A stretch of DNA of 64,000 bases from Gammaproteobacteria bacterium (GTDB taxonomy: Bacteria > Pseudomonadota > Gammaproteobacteria > Steroidobacterales > Woeseiaceae), in assembly GCA_029861535.1 (NCBI GenBank), contig JAOTZC010000002.1, positions 1-64,000 on the forward strand. The letters run 5' to 3'. The notes beneath the pieces are model-generated. The model saw only the letters and a list, made by a program, of their open reading frames with translations, searched no databases and was not told the origin of the DNA. Every line of letters starts with the position of its first letter. Position 1 is the stretch's first letter. Position numbers and translations under genes: made by a program. This document shows, piece after piece, positions 9,278 to 18,027 of this stretch.

Positions 9278-11731
9278 ATGATTAGCAAATTTGCACGCTC
9301 GTTCGTCGCGTTGTCGGGATTCCTTTGTGTTCTGATAGTTCCAACCAACGCGATCGCACAAAGTGATGCCCGGCCGGTAACTGCGCTCGAGGAAATCATC
9401 GTCACAGCTGCCTACCGCGCCCAGGGGCTTCAGGACGTACCGGTATCGGTGTCTGCCGTGACAGGCGACGTGATCGCCGAAATCGGACTCCAAAAAGCCG
9501 AAGACATTCAGTTCCTGGTGCCGAACTTTTCGGTGACTGAGACAGGCATTGCGACAAATGTCTTTATTCGTGGTATTGGCTCCGGCATCAATCAAGGCTT
9601 CGAGCAGTCGGTTGGCACCTACATCGACGGCGTCCACTACGGGCGTGCGCAGCAGTTTCGCTCGCCGTTTTTGGACCTTGAGCGCATTGAAGTATTGCGA
9701 GGCCCGCAATCGATTCTTTTCGGCAAAAACTCTGTCGCAGGGGCGCTGAATATTACGACCGCGAAACCGACGGACGAGTTCGAAGGTAATTTCCTCGTCT
9801 CGAACGAATTCGAGGACAATGAAACAATAGTTGAAGGCGTGCTATCCGGACCATTGTCGGATGCTGTCCGAGTACGCGTCGCGGCACGCTTTCGCAACCT
9901 CGACGGCTACATGAAAAACGCAACCCTTTCTCGCGACGAGCCGGAACGCGAGGACACAACGGTACGCGGCATAATCGATTTCGACCTGACACCGGATGTG
10001 ACAGCGTCACTTAAGGTCGAAGTCGGTGACTTTGACGTTACGGGACGCCACATTGAGATTATTGGCGAACTGCCTGCTGCAGCCGGGCCGTTCACTGGTC
10101 TAGAGTACAACCAGATTCTTGCCGGTGTTTTCATGCAGGACCCGTCTGTAACAAATGTCGTACAAGATGACGTGCGCTCGTCGAACAGCGACTTCAGTAA
10201 TAATGAATCAAACACCTATGTGCTGACGCTGGACTGGGCCCTCGGCGAACACGATTTAAAGTCGATTAGCGCGTTCTCGGATTTCGAGTATGACGAATTC
10301 TGTGACTGCGATTTTACCGGTGCTTCTGTTTTCGGTGCTGCGTTACAGGAACAGTACGAACAATTCAGCCAGGAATTCCGCCTATCATCGCCGTTGCGCG
10401 ACGACTATGACTACATCTTGGGTGCGTATTATCAGACCAGCGAGCATGACTACGCGGATCAGATCATCGTTCCAGGTAACTCCGTACTGGTGCCCGCATT
10501 TAATGGGAATCCATTGTTGCCGGCGGGCTCGGGCACCGCAGTCGCGGCCACGATGGCCGATCGCGTCGCCACCGTCGATGCCGACGTGCTGTCGGCGTTT
10601 GCACAATTTAACTGGCACGTGAACGATACATTCACGTTGCAGCTCGGCGGCCGCATCACCAACGATGAACGCGACGGGGGGCGCACGTTGAAGATTTTGG
10701 CCCTCGATGGCAGCCCGCTGCCGGCCGCTCAGGTGTTGGCGCCCGTCATTTATTCGGCCGGATTCAGAATTACGTCGGAGGAACTTGTCCCGCTTGCAGC
10801 GGTTGACCCGACGGCCGCCGCCCTTCTGGCCAGAGACGGAACCCTTCCGGTTACCGGCACTCGCGACAAGACCAAGTTCTCGCCGGAGGTTAAAGGCATT
10901 TGGGATGTCAACGACGACATGATGTTGTATGCGAGCTGGGCCGACGGCTTTAAGTCCGGCGGCTTCGACTTCCGCGCCAACAACCGCGGGGTTTCTCCCA
11001 CTATGGCCGAATCGTTCGAATTCGACGACGAGGAAGCTTCAAACTTTGAAATCGGCGGCAAATTCTCATTGGCAGGCGGTGCAGCCGAGATCAACGCGGC
11101 GGCCTTCTTCACGGATTTCGACAACCTGCAGATTTCGATTTTCGACAGTGGTCTCGGTTTCAATGTGGGCAATGCCGCTACGGCCGAAATCCTAGGCCTT
11201 GAGGTCGATGGCCGCTGGGCGGCGTCGGACTACCTGACGATCACTGGCGGTTTCGCGATCACTGATTTCGAGTTTACGGACTTTAAGAACGGACAATGCT
11301 ATTTCGGCCAGACAGCAAACGTAGACTTCGACGGCGACGGCACACCGGAACTTTGTGACTACACCGGCAACTCGAATCAGATGGTGTCCGATTTCCAGGG
11401 CAACGTGTCATTCAACTTTGCGTACCCGGTGTTTAACGATATGGACTTCACGGCTGTCGCAAGCGTTTTCTATACCAGCGAATACGATGCATCGGCAACG
11501 TTCGATCCAGCCTTGGTCCAGGATGGATATTCGATGTACAACCTGCGACTCGGCATCGGCCCGATTGAAGGAAATTGGGAAATCGCCGTACTCGGCAAAA
11601 ACCTCGGCGATGAGAAAGTTCTGCAGTTTGGCGGCGATACGCCGCTCGCCGGCAATTTTGGCGTTAAGTCGAACTATGCGTTTTATAGCCGTGGCCGGAC
11701 ACTGACGCTGCAGGGCGTCCTTAGGTTCTAG
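9278..11731 (+). CDS. TonB-dependent outer-membrane receptor
   Basis: An 817-residue receptor with a signal peptide (MISKFARSFVALSGF..., cleavage after AIAQ near 28). A TonB-box region LEEIIVTA and the plug domain (about 38-150, with DVPVSVSAVTG and LRGPQSILFGKNSVAGALN) are followed by a beta-barrel ending in LQGVLRF with the terminal aromatic. The TIVTAxxR/DVPxSV type is abundant in marine heterotrophs and sphingomonad-like receptors for polysaccharides or xenobiotics. The substrate is not predictable: no TonB-system, hydrolase or regulator gene adjoins it. DFDGDGTPEL in a loop resembles a calcium-binding turn. Preceded by GGGGAAT as a weak ribosome site. Confidence 0.93.
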   Translation: MISKFARSFVALSGFLCVLIVPTNAIAQSDARPVTALEEIIVTAAYRAQGLQDVPVSVSAVTGDVIAEIGLQKAEDIQFLVPNFSVTETGIATNVFIRGIGSGINQGFEQSVGTYIDGVHYGRAQQFRSPFLDLERIEVLRGPQSILFGKNSVAGALNITTAKPTDEFEGNFLVSNEFEDNETIVEGVLSGPLSDAVRVRVAARFRNLDGYMKNATLSRDEPEREDTTVRGIIDFDLTPDVTASLKVEVGDFDVTGRHIEIIGELPAAAGPFTGLEYNQILAGVFMQDPSVTNVVQDDVRSSNSDFSNNESNTYVLTLDWALGEHDLKSISAFSDFEYDEFCDCDFTGASVFGAALQEQYEQFSQEFRLSSPLRDDYDYILGAYYQTSEHDYADQIIVPGNSVLVPAFNGNPLLPAGSGTAVAATMADRVATVDADVLSAFAQFNWHVNDTFTLQLGGRITNDERDGGRTLKILALDGSPLPAAQVLAPVIYSAGFRITSEELVPLAAVDPTAAALLARDGTLPVTGTRDKTKFSPEVKGIWDVNDDMMLYASWADGFKSGGFDFRANNRGVSPTMAESFEFDDEEASNFEIGGKFSLAGGAAEINAAAFFTDFDNLQISIFDSGLGFNVGNAATAEILGLEVDGRWAASDYLTITGGFAITDFEFTDFKNGQCYFGQTANVDFDGDGTPELCDYTGNSNQMVSDFQGNVSFNFAYPVFNDMDFTAVASVFYTSEYDASATFDPALVQDGYSMYNLRLGIGPIEGNWEIAVLGKNLGDEKVLQFGGDTPLAGNFGVKSNYAFYSRGRTLTLQGVLRF

Positions 11732-11743
11732 CCGATCACACGC

Positions 11744-11784
11744 ACATGACGGGGTTCTAATAAATAGTGTGAACCCCTTCATGT
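11744..11784 (+). terminator. Long hairpin after the receptor gene
   Basis: ACATGACGGGGTTC pairs with GAACCCCTTCATGT with one mismatch, around a 13-nt A/T-rich loop. It begins 12 bp after the receptor stop. There is no T-run, so it may protect the mRNA end rather than terminate. It does not carry the SLR loop. Confidence 0.45.
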
Positions 11785-11818
11785 ATCAGCTTCGGCGCAT
11801 CGCCAAGGCATCGTCTTG

Positions 11819-12382
11819 ATGTTGCGCTATGTGGCGAAATTCTTGCTGTGGCTTGGCGGCTGGACGGCCGTTGGATCCGTGCCCAGCGTAAAAAAGGCTG
11901 TGATCATTGCCGCGCCGCACACCTCAAACTGGGATGGTGTCTGGGCGCTGATCTATAAGGTGTCCATTCGGCTCGACGTTCGGTTTTTTGGCAAGCACAC
12001 GGTGTTCTGGTTTCCGTTGGGCCTTCTCCTTAAGGCCCTAGGCGGCATTCCACTGAATCGCGCTGAGCCGGGCGCAGCCGTCACCAAGGCTGTCGACGAG
12101 TTTTCAAAGAATGAATCTTTTTACTTCGGTCTCGCCCCGGAAGGGACGCGCCGCTGGCAGCCGTACTGGAAATCGGGTTTCTATCGAATCGCGCAAAAAG
12201 CCAATGTGCCGATCATCCTCGGTTTCTTCGACTTCGGTCGGAAACGAATTGGTTTGGGACCGACAATTCTGCTGTCCGGCAATGAAAATGAAGATCTTGC
12301 CGAGATTCGCGAGTTCTATTCGAATATCACCGGTCGTCGGCCGGAAAACGCCAGTCCTGTGATCTTTTCCCGCGACGACTAG
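11819..12382 (+). CDS. 1-acyl-sn-glycerol-3-phosphate acyltransferase family protein
   Basis: A 187-residue PlsC-like acyltransferase. The catalytic motif NHxxxxD appears as the variant PHTSNWDG near residue 38-45, and the phosphate-binding block appears as APEGTRRW around 110. The PHTSNWD variant is common in small stand-alone members whose acceptor lipid is uncertain. ATG at 11819 is used; a TTG lies one codon upstream. trmB follows after 10 bp, so the two are probably one transcript. Confidence 0.85.
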   Translation: MLRYVAKFLLWLGGWTAVGSVPSVKKAVIIAAPHTSNWDGVWALIYKVSIRLDVRFFGKHTVFWFPLGLLLKALGGIPLNRAEPGAAVTKAVDEFSKNESFYFGLAPEGTRRWQPYWKSGFYRIAQKANVPIILGFFDFGRKRIGLGPTILLSGNENEDLAEIREFYSNITGRRPENASPVIFSRDD

Positions 12383-12392
12383 AATACTGGCG

Positions 12393-13094
12393 ATGAAACC
12401 ATCGACCTCAGGCGCCAGCCAGCGTCGAACCGTTCGCAGTTTCGTGCGCCGTTCGGGCCGGCTAACGCCATCTCAGCAGCGTGCGATCGAGTCATTGTGG
12501 CCGGTTTATGGCATTGAGTTCGAGGCCTCACCGCTAAACTTTGACGCAATCTTTGGCCGTGATGCCCCGCGTATCCTCGAGATCGGCTTTGGCAACGGCG
12601 ACACGCTTGTGCAGCTGGCAATTGACCAACCGGAACACGATTTCATTGGTATCGAGGTTCACGAGCCTGGTATCGGCCATTGTCTAATTCGACTGCGTGA
12701 AACCGGTATCAACAACGTACGAGTGATTGCTCACGACGCGCTTGAGGTCTTGGAGTGTCAAATTCCCGTCAGTTCTTTGCATCGTATTAACCTATATTTT
12801 CCCGATCCATGGCCGAAGAAACGCCATCACAAACGGCGCATCGTCCAAACGCCGTTTCTTGAATTGTGTGCGAACGCATTGAAATCTAACGGTACCTTGC
12901 ACATTGCAACGGACTGGGCCAACTACGCGGAACATATTGATGCCACGTTCGCAGCATTCTCAGGGTTTAGGTGCACCGAATGTCGTGTGCATAACGGCGA
13001 GCGGCCACTCGATCGACCCCGGACTAAATTCGAACAGCGCGGATTGCGACACGGCCACAAAATCTGGGACTGGAGTTTCGTCACTGTAAAATAA
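12393..13094 (+). CDS. trmB: tRNA (guanine-N7)-methyltransferase TrmB
   Basis: Methylates G46 of tRNA variable loops. The 233 residues contain the SAM motif EIGFGNGD around 66-73, GIEVHEPGIG, and the signature HRINLYFPDPWPKKRHHKRR that carries the catalytic/tRNA-binding residues. The C-terminal RTKFEQRG is also conserved. Cotranscription with the acyltransferase is likely from the 10-bp gap. Confidence 0.95.
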   Translation: MKPSTSGASQRRTVRSFVRRSGRLTPSQQRAIESLWPVYGIEFEASPLNFDAIFGRDAPRILEIGFGNGDTLVQLAIDQPEHDFIGIEVHEPGIGHCLIRLRETGINNVRVIAHDALEVLECQIPVSSLHRINLYFPDPWPKKRHHKRRIVQTPFLELCANALKSNGTLHIATDWANYAEHIDATFAAFSGFRCTECRVHNGERPLDRPRTKFEQRGLRHGHKIWDWSFVTVK

Positions 13095-13106
13095 ATCGGC
13101 AATGAC

Positions 13107-13136
13107 TTGCAGAATGTTATTTGTCATCTATATATA
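13107..13136 (+). promoter_or_regulatory. Candidate sigma-70 promoter for DUF6763
   Basis: TTGCAG at 13107-13112 and TATATA at 13131-13136 are 18 bp apart, upstream of the small DUF6763 gene. An overlapping TATATA at 13129 would give a 16-bp spacer. The prediction rests on hexamer match and position only. Confidence 0.45.
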
Positions 13137-13172
13137 GAGTAACGGTGTTATATTTACAGCAGGAGGAAAAAA

Positions 13173-13463
13173 ATGGCTGTGCTCTATCCGGTGATCGGTC
13201 AGTGGTTCCGTCGTCCCAGCGGCACTTTGTTCGAAGTGGTCGCGATCGACGAGGATGCCCGTACAGTCGAGATTCAACAATTTGACGGCACAATCGATGA
13301 GGTCGACTTTGAATCGTGGCCCGACTTGTTGTTGGCCGAAATCAGTGCACCGGAGGACTGGTCCGGGTCAGTCGATATGGATCCAGAAGATTTTGCCGGC
13401 AAGAACAATAGTGAAATTCCCGCCGGTTATCACGATCCGTTGGCGTTTCTCGACAAGGTTTAA
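13173..13463 (+). CDS. DUF6763 family small protein
   Basis: A 96-residue acidic cytosolic protein of unknown function. The start MAVLYPVIGQWFRRPSG and the body FEVVAIDEDARTVEIQQFDG predict a small beta-barrel, and the family is found in gammaproteobacteria. A consensus Shine-Dalgarno AGGAGG at 13161-13166, 6 bp before the ATG, together with its own promoter candidate, suggests strong expression. It has no operon partner: trmB ends 78 bp upstream and SLR-3 follows. Confidence 0.75.
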   Translation: MAVLYPVIGQWFRRPSGTLFEVVAIDEDARTVEIQQFDGTIDEVDFESWPDLLLAEISAPEDWSGSVDMDPEDFAGKNNSEIPAGYHDPLAFLDKV

Positions 13464-13490
13464 CTGCAGAATCAAACTGCACCCGGCTGG

Positions 13491-13574
13491 GCGTTGAGTG
13501 AGATACTCCTCATCGTCATGGCTCGCGCAGCTGCGCTGTGCTTTACTTCCGATGAAGAGTATCTCACCCAACGC
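13491..13574 (-). repeat. Stem-loop repeat SLR-3 (enlarged loop)
   Basis: The arms 13491-13515 and 13550-13574 are complementary at 23 of 25 positions. The shared loop is on the minus strand. It is about 5 nt longer than in the other copies and contains the palindrome GCGCAGCTGCGC, while the GC-GCA-GC apex is kept. It sits between the 3' ends of convergent DUF6763 and Rieske genes. Confidence 0.82.
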
Positions 13575-13597
13575 AAAAACAGATCTGTAATCGTTCT

Positions 13598-13951
13598 TCA
13601 CATCGTGCCGGGTCCGCCGACGTAAATAACACCGGCGCGGATTTCTACCGCCACCTTTCTTAGTGCACCGCCCCGACATGGGCCGGCAAAGCACTCGCCG
13701 CTCGCGATTTCGTACATCGCACCATGTGACGCACAAATGATCGCGTCGCCCTCTTTGGTCAGAAAGCTGTTCGGCTGCCAGTTCAACGGATGACCGGCAT
13801 GCATACAATAATTCTGGTACGCGTAGACATCATCGCCCTGTCGCACAACAAATCCATTGAACGGCCAGTCGCCTACACCGATGCTGAATTCCCGGCACCC
13901 TGGGTCTTCGATGTCCGACAGCAAGCCGACGACGTGGTCAATCGTGATCAT
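13598..13951 (-). CDS. Rieske [2Fe-2S] ferredoxin-like protein
   Basis: A 117-residue single-domain Rieske protein. Cluster ligands are visible as Cys49-x-His51 (NYCMHAGH) and Cys73-x-x-His76 (ICASHG). Small soluble Rieske proteins of this kind act as electron carriers or as accessory subunits of oxygenases. No oxygenase is nearby, so its partner is unknown. Its start overlaps the end of ampG by 14 bp, so the two are translationally coupled. Confidence 0.9.
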   Translation of the reverse strand: MITIDHVVGLLSDIEDPGCREFSIGVGDWPFNGFVVRQGDDVYAYQNYCMHAGHPLNWQPNSFLTKEGDAIICASHGAMYEIASGECFAGPCRGGALRKVAVEIRAGVIYVGGPGTM

Positions 13952-15260
13952 TTCTATTTTCGGCAGGCGTGTGCCGCACGACTACTATAGCCAAGATGAT
14001 TGACGGAATTCCAAGCGCCGCCGCGTAAACGAAAAAACCAACATAGCCGACCAGTTCTTGCACATCGCCGGAATAGCCGGCAATCAATTTGCCGAAAAAT
14101 ACGGACAGCGAGCTAAATAACGCGTATTGCGTCGCTGTAAATGACACATTTGTCAGGCTCGACAGGTAAGCGATAAAAACAGTACCCGAGAAACCCTGTG
14201 CAAAGTTGTCAAAACTGATTGTTGCGACCAGAGCCCAAATATTTGGTCCGGTGTAAGCGAGTACGGCAAAAAACAGATTGGTCGTCGCAATCAGCGTCGC
14301 CGCAGCGATCAAAGTTTTCGATTGGCCAAACTTGATCACCGCCCAGCCTCCTCCGGCAATACCGAACAGCGCCACCCACAACCCGTAAAGCTTGGCGACG
14401 CTCGCAATTTGTGATTTTGTAAAACCAATATCAAGGTAAAACGGATTCGCCAGGATTCCGAGGACATAATCGCTGATTCGAAACAGCGCGATAAACGCCA
14501 GCATCGTTAGCGCAAACGTTCCGTATCGATCGAAAAAATCAACGAATGGGCCGACGACGGATGCCTTGAACCAAGGCACAAAACCGCCATCGAATATGTG
14601 CCCGATCGTCTCTGCAGTTTCCGGCACGGTCGGTTCTTTGCAGAGCAGTGTTGTGCCCACGCCAATTACCATGCACGCCGCCATGCACTGGTATGCGATC
14701 TCCCATGATACGAAATCAGCGATATACAGCGCGCCGGCACCGCCGACAATGATCGATATTCTGTAGCCGTACTGATAAGCCGCCGCGAGTAGCGCCTGCA
14801 TCTCATCCTCGGCACACTCGATACGATAGGCGTCAATGGCCATGTCCTGAGTAGCCGATGAAAATGCGACAACGATCGCAACCAGCGCAAAAGCGCCGGT
14901 CGCCAGTGCGGGATTAACGCCGGAGAGCGCAACAAGGCTGATGCCGATCGAGATTTGTGACAGTAACAACCAGGCTCGTCGTCGGCCAAGCCGCCTAGTT
15001 AGTATCGGCAATTCCAATCGGTCCACGAGAGGCGACCAAAGAAATTTGAACGCATAGGCAAAGCCGATCCAGGCGAATGTACTAATCGTGCTTTTCTGCA
15101 ACCCAGCATCGTTAAGCCAGGCCGTCAGCGTAGCGTAGACGAGTGGAAACGGAAGACCGCCCGAGAACCCGAGAAAAAAGACGACGAGAATCTTCTCCTG
15201 CAGATAAAAACGCCAGCCCGGCGATTCCCGCGCCAAATCTACTTGTTCACTCTCCGTCAT
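13938..15260 (-). CDS. ampG: AmpG-family MFS permease
   Basis: A 440-residue major facilitator with about 12 membrane segments. The N-terminal block FFLGFSGGLPFPLVYATLTAWL and WSPLVDRLELP match AmpG, the inner-membrane importer of anhydro-muropeptides during wall recycling. ATQDMAIDAYRIE in the middle is also typical of AmpG. It lies between xthA (14 bp upstream) and the Rieske gene. Substrate assignment is by family similarity only. Confidence 0.88.
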   Translation of the reverse strand: MTESEQVDLARESPGWRFYLQEKILVVFFLGFSGGLPFPLVYATLTAWLNDAGLQKSTISTFAWIGFAYAFKFLWSPLVDRLELPILTRRLGRRRAWLLLSQISIGISLVALSGVNPALATGAFALVAIVVAFSSATQDMAIDAYRIECAEDEMQALLAAAYQYGYRISIIVGGAGALYIADFVSWEIAYQCMAACMVIGVGTTLLCKEPTVPETAETIGHIFDGGFVPWFKASVVGPFVDFFDRYGTFALTMLAFIALFRISDYVLGILANPFYLDIGFTKSQIASVAKLYGLWVALFGIAGGGWAVIKFGQSKTLIAAATLIATTNLFFAVLAYTGPNIWALVATISFDNFAQGFSGTVFIAYLSSLTNVSFTATQYALFSSLSVFFGKLIAGYSGDVQELVGYVGFFVYAAALGIPSIILAIVVVRHTPAENRNDHD

Positions 15261-15274
15261 GGGCGAATCGCATC

Positions 15275-16057
15275 TTACGTTCGTAACTCAAAATCGAAGT
15301 CCATGATCAATGGCGCGTCGTCGGAAAATCGTTGTTCCTTATATATTTCCGTTCTTAACACCTTGTCGGCGAGCCCGCGCGAGACGACATGGTAGTCAAT
15401 ACGCCATCCGACATTGTTATCCCACGCACGACCACGGTTCGACCACCACGTGTATTGATCTTCTGGCTGCTCAATCGCGCGAAATGCGTCGGTGTAACCA
15501 TAATCGCCAAAAACATCGTCCATCCAGGCACGCTCTTCGGGAAGAAAACCAGAATTCTTGCGGTTCTGCTTCCAGTTTTTCAGATCGATTTCCTTATGCG
15601 CGATATTCCAATCGCCACAGATGACGTATTCGGACCGCTTGCGTTTGATTTTTTTCAGATGTTCAGTGAATGTCGCCATGCAACGATACTTTGCTTGCTG
15701 TCGCTCTTCGCTGGACGAACCGGACGGCAAGTACAGTGATACAACGTTGATTCCGTCGAACTGGGCCTCCAGATAACGACCCTCGCTGTCGAACTCCGGA
15801 TCGCCATAGCCGCGCAAGACTTTTTTCGGTTTGTGCCGCGAATAGATCGCCGTTCCACTGTAGCCCTTCTTGATTGCGTCTTCGTAATAGCAATGGTAAC
15901 CGGCCGGTTGAAATACTGTGTCCGTCAGTTGATGAATCTGCGCTTTGGTTTCCTGAATGCAGACAACGTCGGCATTCTGACTCGGCAACCAATCAAAAAG
16001 TCCTTTTCGGGCCGCTGCACGAATACCGTTCGCATTCAGACTTATTATTCGAAACAA
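15275..16057 (-). CDS. xthA: Exodeoxyribonuclease III
   Basis: AP endonuclease and 3'-5' exonuclease of base-excision repair. The 260 residues show the EEP fold motifs: SLNANGIR near the N-terminus, the metal ligand Glu in IQETKAQ, GDWNIAH, and the C-terminal RIDYHVVSR and SDDAPLI (catalytic His replaced in position by the D-D-A-P variant seen in some ExoIII). Divergent from pyrE by 110 bp; this xthA-pyrE pairing is common in gammaproteobacteria. It is followed by ampG. Confidence 0.93.
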   Translation of the reverse strand: MFRIISLNANGIRAAARKGLFDWLPSQNADVVCIQETKAQIHQLTDTVFQPAGYHCYYEDAIKKGYSGTAIYSRHKPKKVLRGYGDPEFDSEGRYLEAQFDGINVVSLYLPSGSSSEERQQAKYRCMATFTEHLKKIKRKRSEYVICGDWNIAHKEIDLKNWKQNRKNSGFLPEERAWMDDVFGDYGYTDAFRAIEQPEDQYTWWSNRGRAWDNNVGWRIDYHVVSRGLADKVLRTEIYKEQRFSDDAPLIMDFDFELRT

Positions 16058-16167
16058 TCAATTCTCCTAAAACCAACGAAGCAGTCGCCAGACCACGAAT
16101 GGTTTATCATACTCAGACGCCGCGCCCAGATTCGGCATCATACTAGAGCAAACTACAGACCAAACCC

Positions 16168-16815
16168 ATGCACGCGTATAAAAAGGAATTCATCGATCTT
16201 GCACTGGAGCTTGGCGTATTGCGTTTTGGCGAATTTACATTGAAGTCTGGTCGCATCAGCCCATACTTCTTTAACGCCGGTCTATTCAACACCGGTTATG
16301 CCGCTGCGAAACTCGGTCGTTTCTACGCCGCTGCGGTCGCCGGCGCCGAAATCGAATTCGACGTGTTGTTTGGCCCGGCTTACAAGGGAATTCCGCTTGC
16401 TGCGTTGACTGCTGCAGCATTGGCCGAACATTACGGAATTGACGTGTCTTATGCATACAACCGCAAGGAAGCGAAAGCGCACGGGGAGGGTGGCAGTATT
16501 GTCGGTGAGCCACTTGAGGGCCGTGTGCTGATAATCGATGACGTCATTACCGCCGGTACCGCCGTACGTGACGTCTATCAACTCATCACCAGCACAGGCG
16601 CCGAAATCGCGGGCCTCGTGATCTCGCTCGACCGACAGGAGCGCGGCAAGGGCGCGATGTCGGCAGTCCAGGAGCTAAAAATTTCCCTCGGAATTCCGGT
16701 CATTAGCATTGTCAAACTCGATGACTTGGTAGAGACACTCGAAGAATCAAGCGAATACGTTGAGTTCCTCGAACCAGTTCTCAGCTATCGTCGCGAATAC
16801 GGTGTAATCTCATAA
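16168..16815 (+). CDS. pyrE: Orotate phosphoribosyltransferase
   Basis: Transfers phosphoribose from PRPP to orotate in pyrimidine synthesis. The 215 residues include [25 protein letters not shown] and the PRPP-binding loop [13 protein letters not shown] near 114-126. ATG at 16168 gives [18 protein letters not shown], the standard start. It is transcribed alone from the divergent region shared with xthA. Confidence 0.96.
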   Translation: MHAYKKEFIDLALELGVLRFGEFTLKSGRISPYFFNAGLFNTGYAAAKLGRFYAAAVAGAEIEFDVLFGPAYKGIPLAALTAAALAEHYGIDVSYAYNRKEAKAHGEGGSIVGEPLEGRVLIIDDVITAGTAVRDVYQLITSTGAEIAGLVISLDRQERGKGAMSAVQELKISLGIPVISIVKLDDLVETLEESSEYVEFLEPVLSYRREYGVIS

Positions 16816-16871
16816 GTTATTGAATTTCGGAAATTTCGTGCTAATTTACAGAATCCAGCCAAGCGTTTATG

Positions 16872-16906
16872 CTGTCATTTCGCGAACTGGTTCGCGCTTC
16901 TGACAG
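16872..16906 (+). terminator. Interrupted hairpin after pyrE
   Basis: CTGTCA and TGACAG close a structure whose inner arms CGCGAAC and GTTCGCG also pair, with an unpaired internal bulge. It lies 57 bp after the pyrE stop and 25 bp before the DUF4124 gene. There is no T-run, so a termination role is uncertain. Confidence 0.35.
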
Positions 16907-16930
16907 TGGATTTCATGGCATATTTGGGCA

Positions 16931-17554
16931 ATGCGGATTAGATCCCTCTTAATTGGACTCTTAGGGTTTGCCGTATCGGTCGCTTCGGCCGAAACCGGCG
17001 ACAAGGCCTATAAGGTCGTCAACGAAGACGGCACGATTTACTATGGCGACAGTGTGCCGCCCGAGTACTCGGATTATGAAAAAGAAGTCCTTAACGAACA
17101 TGCCGTAACGATCGACAGAATCGAAGGGCGCAAGTCCGAGGAAGAATTGGCCGCCGAACGTGTCGCTGAGAAAATGCGCCGTCAAAGAGAACTGCAACTT
17201 CGAGCCGACAAGGCCTTACTCGCGACGTATCTTTCCATCGAGGAAATTCAGATGCACCGCGATCGTCGTATTGAATTATTTCAGGCGCAGTCTCGGGTCA
17301 CCGAACTTTACCTGAGGAATCTGCAACGCCAGCTTGATAAGCTCCAACGTGAAGCATCGCGCTTCGCGCCGTACTCTAGTGATCCTGACGCAGAGATCAT
17401 TGACCCTGAACTAATCAGCGATATTACGGTGACCAAGGACACGATCCAGCGCCACGAAGGCAATCTGGCGAAGTTTCAGAACGAAGAGGAAATCATCCTC
17501 GCCCGCTTCGCAGGCGACATCTCGCGTTTCAAGTCACTCAAAGGTATCGAATAG
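16931..17554 (+). CDS. DUF4124 domain-containing exported protein
   Basis: A 207-residue protein with a signal peptide (cleavage after ASA, about residue 20). The DUF4124 domain follows: YKVVNEDGTIYYGDSVPPEY is the hallmark K-W/V-x-D-x-x-G-x-x-x-Y-x-D pattern. The remaining two thirds are predicted helical and highly charged, likely coiled coil (about 60-205). Function is unknown; such proteins are periplasmic. It converges on dut with only 8 bp between stops. Confidence 0.85.
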   Translation: MRIRSLLIGLLGFAVSVASAETGDKAYKVVNEDGTIYYGDSVPPEYSDYEKEVLNEHAVTIDRIEGRKSEEELAAERVAEKMRRQRELQLRADKALLATYLSIEEIQMHRDRRIELFQAQSRVTELYLRNLQRQLDKLQREASRFAPYSSDPDAEIIDPELISDITVTKDTIQRHEGNLAKFQNEEEIILARFAGDISRFKSLKGIE

Positions 17555-17562
17555 ACCTTTAC

Positions 17563-18018
17563 TCAGGCCATGCCTGAGTGCCCGAAGCCGCCTGCGCCCC
17601 GCTTGCTATCTTCGAAATCTTCCACGACCTTGAATTGCACCTGTTCGACGGGCACAAAAACCATTTGTGCGATCCGTTCGCCGGGTTCGATTTCGTAGGT
17701 ATTTCCGCTGCGGTTCCAGCAAGATATAAATATCTGCCCCTGATAATCGGAATCGATGAGGCCGGTCAGATTACCGAGGACGAGGCCGTGCTTGTGCCCC
17801 AAGCCAGATCGCGGCAACAGGACGGCCGCGAGACCGGAATCCGCGACATGGATCGCGATACCCGTGGGAACAAGGAGCGTCTCACCCGGAGACACGCTAA
17901 GGGGCTCATCAATGACGGCGCGCATGTCCAGCCCGGCTGAGCCGTCGGTCGCATAGTGGGGCAATGGAATCGTGTCCCCGACACGTGGGTCGAGAATCTT
18001 CAGCTCGATGGATCGCAC
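17563..18018 (-). CDS. dut: dUTP diphosphatase
   Basis: Trimeric dUTPase that hydrolyses dUTP to dUMP. All five motifs are visible in 151 residues: [38 protein letters not shown] and the C-terminal [10 protein letters not shown] arm. It is encoded 9 bp downstream of coaBC, the usual coaBC-dut arrangement. Confidence 0.97.
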   Translation of the reverse strand: MRSIELKILDPRVGDTIPLPHYATDGSAGLDMRAVIDEPLSVSPGETLLVPTGIAIHVADSGLAAVLLPRSGLGHKHGLVLGNLTGLIDSDYQGQIFISCWNRSGNTYEIEPGERIAQMVFVPVEQVQFKVVEDFEDSKRGAGGFGHSGMA

Positions 18019-18027
18019 ACGTCGTCC

